Assembly (NCBI RefSeq): GCF_003086295.3
Contig: NC_092048.1
Span: forward strand, 71,900,841-71,964,840
DNA length: 64,000 nt
Reading direction: 5' to 3'
Origin: Arachis hypogaea
Lineage: Eukaryota > Streptophyta > Magnoliopsida > Fabales > Fabaceae
The notes beneath the pieces were generated by a model. The model worked only from the letters and a program-made list of their open reading frames with translations, had not been told where the DNA came from and searched no databases. The translations under genes and the position numbers were made by a program. This document shows, piece after piece, positions 45,011-55,240 of the stretch; position 1 is the stretch's first letter; every line of letters begins with the position of its first letter.

Positions 45011-45518
45011 AGGCAGGGAGGAGCCAAATTCATTTTTTCCACACGTTTTTCCATTCTAATTTCAAATTTTATGCTTCAATGCATGATTTTACATAAACAT
45101 GTTAAGAACCCTGATTTCTAAATTCCATAATTTCTAAAAATCCTACCACTAAAAATATCAAATGTATTTTAATCCATAAGCACCAGGCATCTTTGCAAAT
45201 TCAATCCAACTCTTTTCAAAATTTCTTTTACAAATCTATCTTTTTCAACTCATCAATATCTTTTTCAAAACCTCCACTTTATCTTTATCAAAAATTAAAT
45301 CTATCTTTCTCAAAAATCTTTCATATCCTCTCAATTTTAAACTATATCTTCTCTTATCATATCTTCTATCTTATCTTTTCCAAATAAATATTTTTATCAT
45401 ATCTTTATCTCTTTTTTCGAAAACCCACCCTCTCCCCTTATAAATTTGAGTTTGGCCTCCCTCCTCTCCCATCAACAATTGCCCCTAGCTCTCCTTCTAT
45501 CCCTCTCCTTTCTCTTCT
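45011..45518 (+). other. AT/CT-rich leader of the 3' ORF, element D
   Basis: TTTATCTTTTTCAAAA-type low complexity. No independent gene. Confidence 0.5.
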
Positions 45519-45538
45519 TTTGCTTGAGGACAAGCAAA
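45519..45538 (+). promoter_or_regulatory. AGGA-loop hairpin before the 3' ORF, element D
   Basis: TTTGCTTG-AGGA-CAAGCAAA, eight pairs, followed by CCTCTAAGTTTGGTGTG and the ATG at 45578. Confidence 0.68.
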
Positions 45539-45577
45539 CCTCTAAGTTTGGTGTGTTTATCCGCAATCACTAAGATC

Positions 45578-46702
45578 ATGGCCCCCAAAGGAAAACAACC
45601 CACTCCAAGAGGCAAGAAAGAGAGCGTTCCAAAACCACTTTGGAATCAAGGGAAGTTCTTATCTAAAGAACATTCGGACCATTATAACAAAATAATGGGT
45701 CTGAGATCAGTGATCCCAGAAGTTAGATTCGATCTGAAAGAAGATGAATACCCGGAGATCCAGGAGCAAATTCGAATCAGGAGCTGGGAAGTCCTAGCTA
45801 ATCCTGAAACGAAAGTGGGAAGGAACATGGTCCAGGAGTTCTATGCTAATATGTGGCAAACTGACAAGCAGAAACAATCTGGGACTGCTCTCTATGACTA
45901 TCGGACCGTGGTCAGAGGAAAGATTGTTCATACCCACCCTGACAGGATCAGGGAGATCTTAAAGCTACCTCAGCTGAAGGATGATCCAGACTCCTTCAAC
46001 AGGAGGATGATGAGAGCAAACAAGGGCCTGGATAAGATTCTAGAGGACATATGTGTCCCTGGAGCCAGGTGGACCACCAACACAAAGGGTGTCCCAAATC
46101 AACTCAAGAGAGAGGATCTCAAACCAGTCGCCAGAGGATGGCTAGACTTCATTGGTCATTCTCTGTTGCCTACTAGCAACCGTTCTGAAGTCACAGTTAA
46201 AAGAGCAGTGATGATCCATTGCATCATGATGGGAAAGGAAGTGGAGGTTCATCAGCTGATTTCAGCTGAACTCTACAAAATTGCTAACAAAATTTCTAAA
46301 GAGGCCAGGTTGGCTTATCCAAGCGTGATTTCTCTGCTCTGCAAGGACGCTGGAGTAAGGATGGGAATAACTGAGTATATCTCAGTTGAGAAGCCAATCA
46401 CCAAAGCATCAATGGAAAAACAACAAGCACAGGATGATCCCATCAAGAAGAGAGCGCAGGAATTTCTTCCAGAAATCCCTCAATCTGAATACTGGGAGTA
46501 TCTTGAGACGTCTGTTACCAAGATACGGGAAGCTATGGAGCAAATAATAAAAGAACAGAAGGAACACAGTCAAATGCTGACCTATATGTTTAAAGAACAA
46601 GAGGAGCAAGGGCGTGACTTAAGGGAATTGAAGCGCCAAAAGTCTTCTCTTGCAGGACCAAACACCCCAAGGATCAAAGGAACCCCCGTTCCCCCAGAAT
46701 AA
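45578..46702 (+). CDS. 3' ORF of element D, coiled-coil protein of unknown function
   Basis: 374 residues. Start chosen at ATG 45578 (GATCATGGCC) because the equivalent ORFs of C, B and F also begin with a short basic stretch just after the AAGTTTGGTGT word. An upstream in-frame ATG at 45446 would add 44 residues with a hydrophobic run. N-terminus MAPKGKQPTPRGKK is basic. The middle contains LKREDLKPVARGWLDFIGHS and SEVTVKRAVMIHCIMMGKEV, shared with C and H. The C-terminal ~70 residues (EQIIKEQKEHSQMLTYMFKE) form a likely coiled coil. It sits where env lies in retroviruses, but I see no transmembrane anchor in the 374-residue form. It is the only intact frame of the element. Expression would need a subgenomic or spliced RNA. 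Confidence 0.78.
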   Translation: MAPKGKQPTPRGKKESVPKPLWNQGKFLSKEHSDHYNKIMGLRSVIPEVRFDLKEDEYPEIQEQIRIRSWEVLANPETKVGRNMVQEFYANMWQTDKQKQSGTALYDYRTVVRGKIVHTHPDRIREILKLPQLKDDPDSFNRRMMRANKGLDKILEDICVPGARWTTNTKGVPNQLKREDLKPVARGWLDFIGHSLLPTSNRSEVTVKRAVMIHCIMMGKEVEVHQLISAELYKIANKISKEARLAYPSVISLLCKDAGVRMGITEYISVEKPITKASMEKQQAQDDPIKKRAQEFLPEIPQSEYWEYLETSVTKIREAMEQIIKEQKEHSQMLTYMFKEQEEQGRDLRELKRQKSSLAGPNTPRIKGTPVPPE

Positions 46703-47805
46703 AGGTTGTTAATTTCCAATTTCTGCCTTAACTCTGTGACAGTGTCCTTATAGAAGTTTACCTTAGGAGTCATATAGTAGTAATTAGTATCTATTCTGAT
46801 TTTATCTCCAATTAAGCTATAGTTTATTTTTCTCATCATCAGCAAACATGAATAAAGTAGTAGATCTTTTGAATAAGAGGCAATAAAATTTTGAGTTTTA
46901 ATAAGAGAAATTCTAATTAGTTAAATGTGGTGGCAATGCTTTCTGTCTTCTGAATGAATGCTTGAACAGTGCATATGTCTTTTGAATTTGTTGTTTAAGA
47001 CTGTTAAATATGTTGGCTCTTGAAAGAATGATGAACATGAGACATGTTATTAATAATCTGAAAAAATCATAAAAATGATTCTTGAAGCAAGAAAAAGCAG
47101 CAAAGAACAAAGCTTGCAGAAAAAATATATATATATATATAGAAAGAAAAAGAAAAAGCAAGCAGAAAAAGCCAAAAGCTCTTAAAACCAAGAGGCAAGA
47201 GCAAAAAGCCAGTGACCCTTAAAACCAAAAGGCAAGGGCAAATAAAAAGGATCCCAAGGCTTTGAGCATCAGTGGATAGGAGGGCCTAAAGGAATAAAAT
47301 CCTGGTCTAAGCGGCTAAACCAAGCTGTCCCTAACCATGTGCTTGTGGCGTGAAGGTGTCAAGTGAAAACTTGAGACTGAGCGGTTAAAGTCAAGGTCCA
47401 AGGAAAAAAGAAGAGTGTGCTTAAGAACTCTAGACGCCTCTAATTGGGGACTTTAGCAAAGCTGAGTCACAATCTAAAAGGTTCACCCAATTATGTGTCT
47501 GTGGCATTTATGTATCCGGTGGTAATACTGGAAAACAAAGTGCTTAGGGCCACGGCCAAGACTCATAAAATAGCTATGTTCAAGAATCATCACACTGAAA
47601 TAGGAGAATCAATAACACTATCTGAATTCTAAGTTCCTATAGATGCCAATCACTCTGAGCTTCAATGGATAAAGTGAGATGCCAAAACTGTTCAGAAGCA
47701 AAAAGCTACTAGTCCCGCTCATCTAATTAGAATCTGAGCTTCACTCAAAAACTCTGAGATATTACTGCTTCTCAACCTATTAGTCTTCTATTTTATTTGC
47801 CTAGC
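46703..47805 (+). other. 3' non-coding region of element D
   Basis: No gene. An A-rich and (AT)n tract at 47110-47165, then a region with TGTGGC-containing phrases (47345-47560) that resembles parts of the 3' regions of H and E. Confidence 0.6.
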
Positions 47806-47841
47806 TGCTTGAGGACAAGCAACAGTTTAAGTTTGGTGTTG
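47806..47841 (+). promoter_or_regulatory. AGGA-loop hairpin and 3' LTR border, element D
   Basis: TGCTTG-AGGA-CAAGCA (47806-47821) followed by ACAGTTTAAGTTTGGTGTTG and the LTR start. No classical polypurine tract is present at this position. Confidence 0.65.
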
Positions 47842-49385
47842 TGATGAGCGGATATTTTATACGCTTTTTGGGGTTAATTTTATATAATTTTGAGTATGTT
47901 CTAGTTAGTTTTTAGTCTATTTTCATTAGTTTTTAGGAAAAATTCATATTTCTGGACTTTACTATGAGTTGTGTGTTTTTTTGTAATTTTAGGTATTTTT
48001 CTGGCTGAAATTGAAGGAGTTGAGCAAAAATCTGATTCAGGCTGAAAAAGGACTGCTGATGCTGTTGGATTCTGACCTCCCTGAACTCAAAGTGGATTTT
48101 CTGGAGCCACAGAACTCGAAATGGCATGATTTTAATTGCGTTGGAAAGTAGACATCCAGGGCTTTCCAGAAATATATAATAGTTCATACTTTGCACAAGG
48201 ATAGACGACGTAAACTGGTGTTCAACGCCAGTTCTCTGCCCAATTCTGGCGTCCAGCGCCAGAAAAGGATCAAAAGCTGGAGTTGAACGCCCAAACTAGC
48301 ACAAAAACTGGCGTTCAACTCCACAAATGGCCTCTGCACGTGAATTGCTTAAATCTCAGCCCCAGCACACACCAAGTGGGCCCCAGAAGTGGATCTCTGC
48401 ATCATCCATCATAGTTTACTCATTTTTTGTAAACCTAGGCTACCAGTTTAGTATTTAAACAACTTTTAGAGACTAATTTTGTATCTCACATGACATTTTA
48501 GATCTGAACTTTGTACTCTTTGACGGCATGAGTCTCTAAACTCCATTGTTGGGGGTGAGGAGCTCTGCTGTGTCTCGATGAATTAATGCAAGTATTTCTG
48601 TTTTCTATTCAAACACGCTTGTTCCTATCTAAGATGTTCATTCGCGCTTAACTGTGATGAAAGTGATGATCCGTGACACTCATCACCATTCTCAACCCAT
48701 GAATGTGTGCCTGACAACCACCTCCGTTCTATATCAGATTGAATGAGTATCTCTTAGATCTCTTAATCAGAATCTTCGTGGTATAAGCTAGAATTGATGG
48801 CGGCATTCATGAGAATCCGGAAAGTCTAAACCTTGTCTGTGGTATTCCGAGTAGGATTCAAGGATTGAATGACTGTGACGAGCTTCAAACTCCTGAAGGC
48901 TGGGCGTTAGTGACAAACGCAAAGGAATCAAGGGATTATATTCCAACCGGATCGAGAACCAACCGGTGATTAGCCGTGCTATGACAGAGCGCGTGAGCGT
49001 AGTTTTCACTGGAAGGATGGAAGGTAGCCATTGACAACGGTGATCCACCAACACACAGCTTGCCATAGGAGGACGTGCGTGCGTGAACAAGAAGACAGAG
49101 GAAAGCAGAGATTCAGAAGACAAAGCATCTCCAAAACTCCAACATATTCTCCATTACTGCATAACAAGTAACCTTTAATCCATGCTCTCTTGTTTATTTG
49201 CAATTCAACTGATAAACTTATTTGACTTCCTGACTAAGATTTACAAGATAACCATAGATTGCTTCAAACCAACAATCTCCGTGGGATTCGACCCTTACTC
49301 ACGTAAGGTATTACTTGGACGACCCAGTGCACTTGCTGGTTAGTGGTACAAGTTGGGAAAAGTGTGATTCACAATTCGTGCACCA
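47842..49385 (+). repeat. 3' LTR of element D (1,544 bp)
   Basis: Starts TGATGAGCGGATATT and ends CGTGCACCA, followed by CACCC. It retains the 41 bp lost from the 5' LTR. Palindromic GGCGTT words lie at about 48210-48320. Confidence 0.92.
48452..48459 (+). promoter_or_regulatory. TATA-like box in 3' LTR of element D
   Basis: TATTTAAA in CCAGTTTAGTATTTAAAC, at the position where the C-family LTRs have TATAAATA. It is absent from the 5' LTR. Confidence 0.55.
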
Positions 49386-49390
49386 CACCC

Positions 49391-50250
49391 CTAGTAGCCT
49401 CTGTGGGTGTGGAGCTTTGGGCTTGTATACTCTCACAACGTCCTCCTCCTTCATAGAAATTTCACTTGGTATGGGTGCCTCTTTTTCTTGTTCCTCTGAT
49501 TCCTCCCTGGTACTTGTCTTGGTGGTATTAGGTGAACTGTGGCCAGGAGCTTGTTAGGACAAGTATCTAATTTGTGCTTCATGTTTATGAGTGGAAGCAT
49601 CTTGATTTTGCAGATTGGATATTACTTCCTCCATGAATTTCTTCATGTCTTCAGACTCCTTGCAAAGGTTTGCAAGCATAGCTTCTATTTTGGCCATTCA
49701 TGCGGTGATGGTTGGTTGGAAGTGGGATGTTTGGGCTGATTGGCTTGTGAATGAAGTTGGTTGTTTTGTGGTTATGTGTTCTGAGAGTGGTATGGCTCTT
49801 GTGGGTAATGAAATGAGTTTTGTGGATTGTGAAAAGAATTTTGTATGTAGTGGAATGAATTTTGTGAATGGTGAAATGAATTGTATGGATCTAGGAAGGA
49901 ATTTTGTGGTGAAGCATACTCAAGCGATAAAGAACTTGGACATGTAAAACTAGGAGGTGAGGTTGGATAATAAAGAGGTGATGGCTTCTGATGAATGGGG
50001 TATGAATGAGTGAAATTCCTTTGATTTTGATCTTTCCAGCCACAATTTGAGTAGTGATCAATTTCACCAAAATATGGACCATTTTGTGGCTCTGGGAAGT
50101 ACCCCATTTCAGCTTCTTGATGCTCTCACCCACCATGAGCATAATAACATGAATCATCCTGTGGTGCTGGGAAGCTTCCCAGGAAATTCGATTGACCAGA
50201 ATATGATGGATGCTCCCTTCTTTCTTGCAAGATGCTCTATCTCATACAAT
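49391..50250 (-). pseudogene. gag-like ORF of element E, N-terminal part
   Basis: The minus frame around 50157-49772 reads GYFPEPQNGPYFGEIDHY then CGWKDQNQRNF, the aromatic nucleocapsid-like block also seen in F and in gag of C and H. A run of NSFHYPQ-like heptapeptides (about 49800-49900) follows. A TGA at the Trp position of the YYAHGG(W)EH stretch breaks the upstream part. The protein continues at 31873 after element D. No CCHC knuckle or enzyme domain. RNA binding is a guess from position and composition. Confidence 0.68.
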
Positions 50251-50478
50251 AATCACCAAAAGACATTGGAATCTCTATTGTCATTAATGAGAAAATCATA
50301 GTGAGGCAATATTACAAACAACTAGTGGTTAGTGTGCTAAAAAGTAAATGAACAAAGAAAAATAACTCAAATGGCAAAAAATAGCTGTAGCAAACTGAAA
50401 CAAAAACTAATTACAAAAGAAAAGAAAAGCGTTCAATCTAGTTATCCTCCAATTTAATCATTGTCAATACAAATCCAA

Positions 50479-50496
50479 TCCCCGGCAACGACGCCA
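50479..50496 (-). promoter_or_regulatory. Primer-binding site, tRNA-Asp, element E
   Basis: Plus strand TCCCCGGCAACGACGCCA, the A71 form of the tRNA-Asp acceptor end as in element B. It lies six bases from the LTR. Confidence 0.88.
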
Positions 50497-50502
50497 TAAA
50501 CT

Positions 50503-52535
50503 TGATTCACTCGGAAACTGTCTCTCAATAATTTCCTACCGGCAAGTATACTGGATTGTCGTCAAGTAAAAACTTATTGTAGAGTAAGGTCGAATCCCAC
50601 AGGGATTGGTTGGTTGATCAATGTTAATTGGTGAATTGTTCTAGTTGAGCGAAATCAGATTTGGTTGAGAATTGCAGAAAGTAAATTGGCGGGAAACTTA
50701 AATTGCAAGAAATTAAATGACAGAAATTAAATTACTGGAAATTAAATGACAGAAGCTTAAATTGCAAGAAATTAAATGGGAATGGGGAATTAGCATGAAA
50801 TTAAAGAGCAGAATAAAAAAGAATAGGTAGATCAGAGATAGGGAATTCATTGGGGTCAGGAGATATGATAATTCTCTGGATCAAATTCATTTTCATCTCT
50901 TCCTCAATCAATGCATTCATTGATCTCCTTGGAAATTTTAGGTGATTAGATCCCAATTCCTTGGCAATCTAATCTCTCTAAGCATGAACAATTGCCCAAT
51001 TCCTTGGTTTAAGTGCTCATGGGAAGAGATGAAGTTTGGTCACTGATTATACCACACAAATTCATAGATCAAAGTATTGGTAGGATTACATGGCACTATA
51101 TCCATCAAACTCCTAATCTAATCCAATGTGAGAAAGCATTTCTAGCATGATCTCCTCATTCCTCTTCCAAGGTTTAGAGGAGATCCAATTATGAATAGCT
51201 TCTTTCCCAAGACAACTATCCAATTGGATGAAGAACGAAAGCTTTCTAGTAAAATCAAGAGAAAAAAAGAAGAAGAAGAAGAATGAAAACTAATATTGAT
51301 CCAATGAATTACACAGAGCTCCCTAACCTAATGAAAGGGGTTTAGTTGTTCATAGTTCAATTCAAATTACAGAAAAAAAAATGTGCAGAAAGAAATAAAG
51401 AAAGTACAAATGAAACTAAAAGAAAAATGCAGGAAATGAAATCAGGGAATTGCACTTCCAGAGCCCCCCTCGGGGCCTCCCGAAAGCTACTTCAATCTTC
51501 AACAATTCTTCTATTTATAACCCTCTTCTCATCTTTAATTGGATCAAGTATTTGGATGTGGGCCTTGGCTGAAGCAGTTAGGAGTGATCCTCTAGTGATG
51601 GGAATTGGCAACTAACTTTCATTTTGGGCATAGGTGCAACTTTGCAATTGAATTGGACTTAACGTTGGTGATCACGTTTGAGGGCAAACGTTGAATCAAA
51701 CGCCGCTTTGAAAATTCAGTTCTGCTTGCTATCATTGGCGTTTGACTCAATGTTGTAGTGCCAACGTTCTACTACCCACGCGTATGCGTGTACTACGCGT
51801 GCGCGTGAAAGCTGTGATTTTGCTTATTCACGCGTACGCGTGCACCATGCGTGCGCCTGAAGGCTGAGATTTTGCTTCTTCACACGTGCGCGTATACCAC
51901 GCTTACGCGTGCATTGCCATTTTTCCTATCCATGCGTACGCGTCATTGACACGTGCATGTCGATTCAAGTTTTTCAATTCTGAATTCTGGGCTTCTCATC
52001 GCAGACGTTGGAGCCAGCGTTTGAGGCAACGTTGGACCTCCAACGTTCATTTTGTGACACGTATGAGTGACCCACGCGTGCACGTGACTCACGCTTGCGC
52101 ATGACTCACGCTTATGTGTTATTGACGTGTACGCGTCGCCCGAAATTCTTTTAGCTCCAGAAATGAACATTTTCAAGGACGTTGGAGATAACGTTGGACT
52201 ACCAACGTTCCCTCCAACGTTGGCACCAGAAACTTGCAGTGAGTTGCATTGCTTCCTTTCCTTTCCTTGCTCCTCTTCTACTTCCTTCCTCCTATTATCA
52301 ACCAAACAAATACATCAAAGCTTTTCTATAATCATAAGAATTTGCCTCATTCTTAGAACACAAGTAATTATGGCATAAATCTCATGAAAATACATCAAAT
52401 TAACCATGTTTGCATGAATTAAGATAAGCATGAATTTCCCATCCAAATACTTACTTATTGCGTAAAAAATGCATGAAAGTACTCTAAAATAAACTAAAAA
52501 TGGCTTATGAAACTAGCCAAGATGCCCTGGCATCA
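50503..52535 (-). repeat. 5' LTR of element E (2,033 bp)
   Basis: Inner end TGATTCACTCGGAAACTG next to the PBS; outer end GATGCCCTGGCATCA next to GCAAC. ACGCGTACGCGT and CCAACGTTGG words lie at about 51670-52225. It pairs with 25280-29772. Confidence 0.9.
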
Positions 52536-53999
52536 GCAACCAGGAATTATAAAGCATCAATGAGGAACCTTGAAAGGAAAATTGGGCAACTGTCTAAGCA
52601 GCCTGCTAAGAGACCAATCAATGCATTCCCAAGTGACACCATTCCTAACCCAAAGGAGGAATGCAAGGTCATACAACTCATGAGTGGAAAGACATTGGAG
52701 AATAAAACCAAAGTTGTCAGCAAGGAAGAAATAGAGGTTGCAAAGCAAGACAAGGAGAATCCCAAGAAGGTTGATGAACTACAAGCTCCAAGGAGAGGCA
52801 AGCAAGCCTTTGAGACACAAACACAAGAGCAAAAAGAGGAGGTGAAGCCCTATGTCCCTCCTCTACCTTACCCTCAAAGAATGCACAAGGAGATGAAGGA
52901 TCAACAATTCCCAAAATTGTTGGAGATTTTCAAGAAATTGGAAATCAACATTCCACTTGCTGAAGCTTTAGAACAAACACCACTCTATGCAAAGTTTCTT
53001 AAGGAACTCATCAACAAGAAAAGGACCTAGAAGGAGATGGAAACTGTGATCCCGACATAGGAATGTAGTGCTGTGATTCAAAAGGGTTTGCCATCCAAAC
53101 TCAAAGATCCAGGAAGTTTCTTCATACCAAGTACCATTGGAAACATACCAATTGATAAAGCTTTGTGTGACTTGGGATCAAGCATCAATCTGATGTCACT
53201 CTCTATGATAAAGAAGCTATCAATAGAGGAAGTTAAACCCACCAGAATGTCACTATAACTAGCTGATAGATCCCTCATAATACCCAATGCAGTGGTAGAG
53301 AACCTTCTAGTTAAGGTTGGCATGTTCATCTTCCTTGCAGATTTTGTAATTTTGGACTTGGATGAGGAAGGAAGTGATTCAATTATTCTTGGAAGACCAT
53401 TTCTGGCCACAGCGAGGGCAATCATTGATGTGGAAAAGGGTGAAATGATCCTAAGAGAACATGATGAATAGATAACCCTCAATGTCTTCAAAGATATACA
53501 ATAACCTGCTGAAAAGGAAAAATGCATGAGGATTGAGGATGAGGACTTAAACTGGAAGGAGCAGCCTAGGGGACCATTTCTAGAACTTATAAACTCAGCC
53601 TTGGGAAGAAGGATGAGACCAAAAAGAAGTAGAAGGATCAAGAGATCAGAAAAGCTGAAGAAGAGTTACAAGAAAAGACTTCAGAAGTTACAACTAAGAA
53701 GAAAGCTCCTAACATTGAACTCAACAAGAAGGAAGAGCCATCAAAAAAAGGGAAAGAAGAGCAAGAAAAAGGTGCCTAAAGGGTGGAGATACAAGAAGAT
53801 TCCAACTGAAGGATTTTCACCAGGAGACAAAGTGAAGTTAATTTATCAACAGTTGGAAACATCTTCACACCCTTCTAAATACTGCACTGTCAGCAAAATT
53901 CTTTCACTGGAGCATATAGAGATCATCAAACAAGACACTGGAAGGAGGCTCACAGTGAGAGGAGAAAAATTGAGGCACTATGATCATCAACCTCCCTAA
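52536..53999 (+). pseudogene. gag C-terminus, protease and integrase-tail-like domain of element H
   Basis: One plus frame from 52536 (ATRNYKASMRNLERKIGQL) to 53999 with stops at 53028, 53058, 53256, 53469 and 53502. It holds gag end (EECKVIQLMSGKTL), protease (ALCDLGSSINLMSLS, IILGRPFLATARA), a Lys-rich stretch (about 53600-53780, possibly out of its original frame), and a C-terminal domain (FSPGDKVKL, TVRGEKLRHY). That domain resembles the integrase tail of D (FEPGQKVLL, IVNGQRIKHY). RT, RNase H, zinc finger and integrase core are missing between protease and tail. The hairpin module follows 11 nt after the stop. It continues the fragment at 24576-25279. Confidence 0.78.
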
Positions 54000-54010
54000 C
54001 AGAGAACAAC

Positions 54011-54056
54011 CGTCAAGCTAGTGACGAAAAAAGAGCTTCATGGGAGGCAGCCCATG
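54011..54056 (+). promoter_or_regulatory. Two-hairpin RNA module, element H copy
   Basis: CGTCAAGCTAGTGACG (CGTCA/TGACG), AAAAAAGAGCTT, then CATGGG-AGGCAG-CCCATG (54039-54056). Both stems are compensated relative to the other copies. Confidence 0.72.
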
Positions 54057-55240
54057 TTTAGCATTTCTCATTTCTTGCTTTAGTGATAATAACAAATGGT
54101 TTTCTATCATGAATTCAGATTTTCATACACAATTTGATAACTGCATTAAGCATTTGATGAAGCATATGATCAACTTCTAAGTTTGGTGTGCCTAGAGGTA
54201 CCCTAAGATGATTTCAAGCATGATGAACATATAGACATCTTAGGATATGTACTTAAGCATTTTCTTGAAGTATATAGCCAAACATTAAGTTTGGTATTCC
54301 ACATATATTGAGAGTTTGAATGATGAGAATCAAATTTTTTTTAAAGTCCTAAATGTCATGAGATAGTAAAGTAGTCTTCAGGATGATCAAACCAAAAGTG
54401 ACAAGGATTTAATTGAACTTTAGCATGAAACATTCAGTAGACAACAAGTTTGGTGTGCAAAGCACCTAGGATGAGACATAAGGTTCATGATATGTAATCC
54501 TTGGAATTTAATCAATTTCTTTGTACCACACGACCAAACACTAAGTTTGGTGTTCACAAATGTCACATGCACACATACAAGGAGTCACATTGATTTTGAT
54601 TCATGAGGAGTACTTAGCTTTTGTTGTTTAATTTCTCAATTAATGCAAATTTGAAAGTTAGTTGCTCATTTCACTTTTTGCCACCACCAATTTGAGTCGA
54701 TTTTGTTTTGCTATTTTAATAGGAATATGGAGGAGGAGATTGATGGAGATGACAATTCAAGGAGGGGTTTGGCTACTCTAGAGCAAAAGCAAGTCACACG
54801 TCCTTGGAAGTTGTTCATTGGGAAGCACAACCTTGCACACATTGGTTAGTTAGGTCTGTCATAAGAACACCTTGATGACCAAACCTACCAACCTCATAAA
54901 GAAGCAATCCATGTCTCCATTCAATCTTACATGCATACTCTTCATTTCTACCATACCAAATAAATCTCTACCACCCATTTCTTCACCATCTTTTACTATA
55001 AGTAACCTCCATTGGGTTCGGAATTCACACTCAAAGCCACATTTTCTTGCATCCACAATTCACTTCTTGTGTTTCATTTATCACCTTTGTTCTTTCTTGT
55101 TCAACCATTTCTTGTTTCTCTTAACCAATCATTTATCTTCACTCTCAAGATACACTCTCATTCTCCCTTATACAAGCTATCCTTGCCACTCTTCCCTATC
55201 CCTTCTTTCTCTTCTATTTGGCTTATTTGAAGTAAATAAA
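54057..55240 (+). other. Spacer of element H with four AAGTTTGGT words
   Basis: CTAAGTTTGGTGTGC (54179), TTAAGTTTGGTATTC (54293), ACAAGTTTGGTGTGC (54446) and CTAAGTTTGGTGTTC (54541), about 100-150 bp apart. No gene is seen, and the frames at 54872-55303 are low-complexity Leu/Ser. Confidence 0.65.

Larger units (their letters stand above)
31879..49385 (+). mobile_element. Element D, full-length FIDEL/Athila-like Ty3-gypsy
   Basis: LTRs 31879-33381 and 47842-49385, target duplication CACCC at 31874-31878 and 49386-49390, PBS 33388-33405, gag-pol from 39455, hairpin module, GGCGTT palindrome array, 3' ORF 45578-46702. It is 17.5 kb because a CACTA transposon sits in the 5' leader; without it the element is about 12.2 kb. 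By eye the LTRs differ at roughly 30 positions in 1.5 kb (about 2%) apart from one 41-bp deletion, so this is a fairly recent insertion. It cannot act alone now: frameshift, stop and protease substitution. Confidence 0.93.
25280..52535 (-). mobile_element. Element E, non-autonomous LTR element hosting G and D
   Basis: Minus-strand element with target duplication GCAAC at 25275-25279 and 52536-52540. Its 5' LTR is 50503-52535, PBS 50479-50496, gag-like pseudogene about 50250-49391 continuing at 31873-31420, hairpin module 31419-31373, 3' non-coding region, and 3' LTR 29772-25280. Removing solo LTR G and element D leaves about 7.25 kb. The two LTRs differ clearly more from each other than those of D, so E is the older insertion. 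It has no protease, RT or integrase. Confidence 0.9.

Noticed and set aside
45578..46702. 3' ORF of D as a retroviral envelope gene
   Set aside because: Right position, but no transmembrane anchor, no furin-like site and a basic N-terminus plus coiled coil instead. Only the doubtful upstream extension is hydrophobic.
31879..49385. Element D as a currently autonomous retrotransposon
   Set aside because: Frameshift in the integrase, downstream stop, protease Asp-to-Asn and loss of the TATA segment in the 5' LTR.
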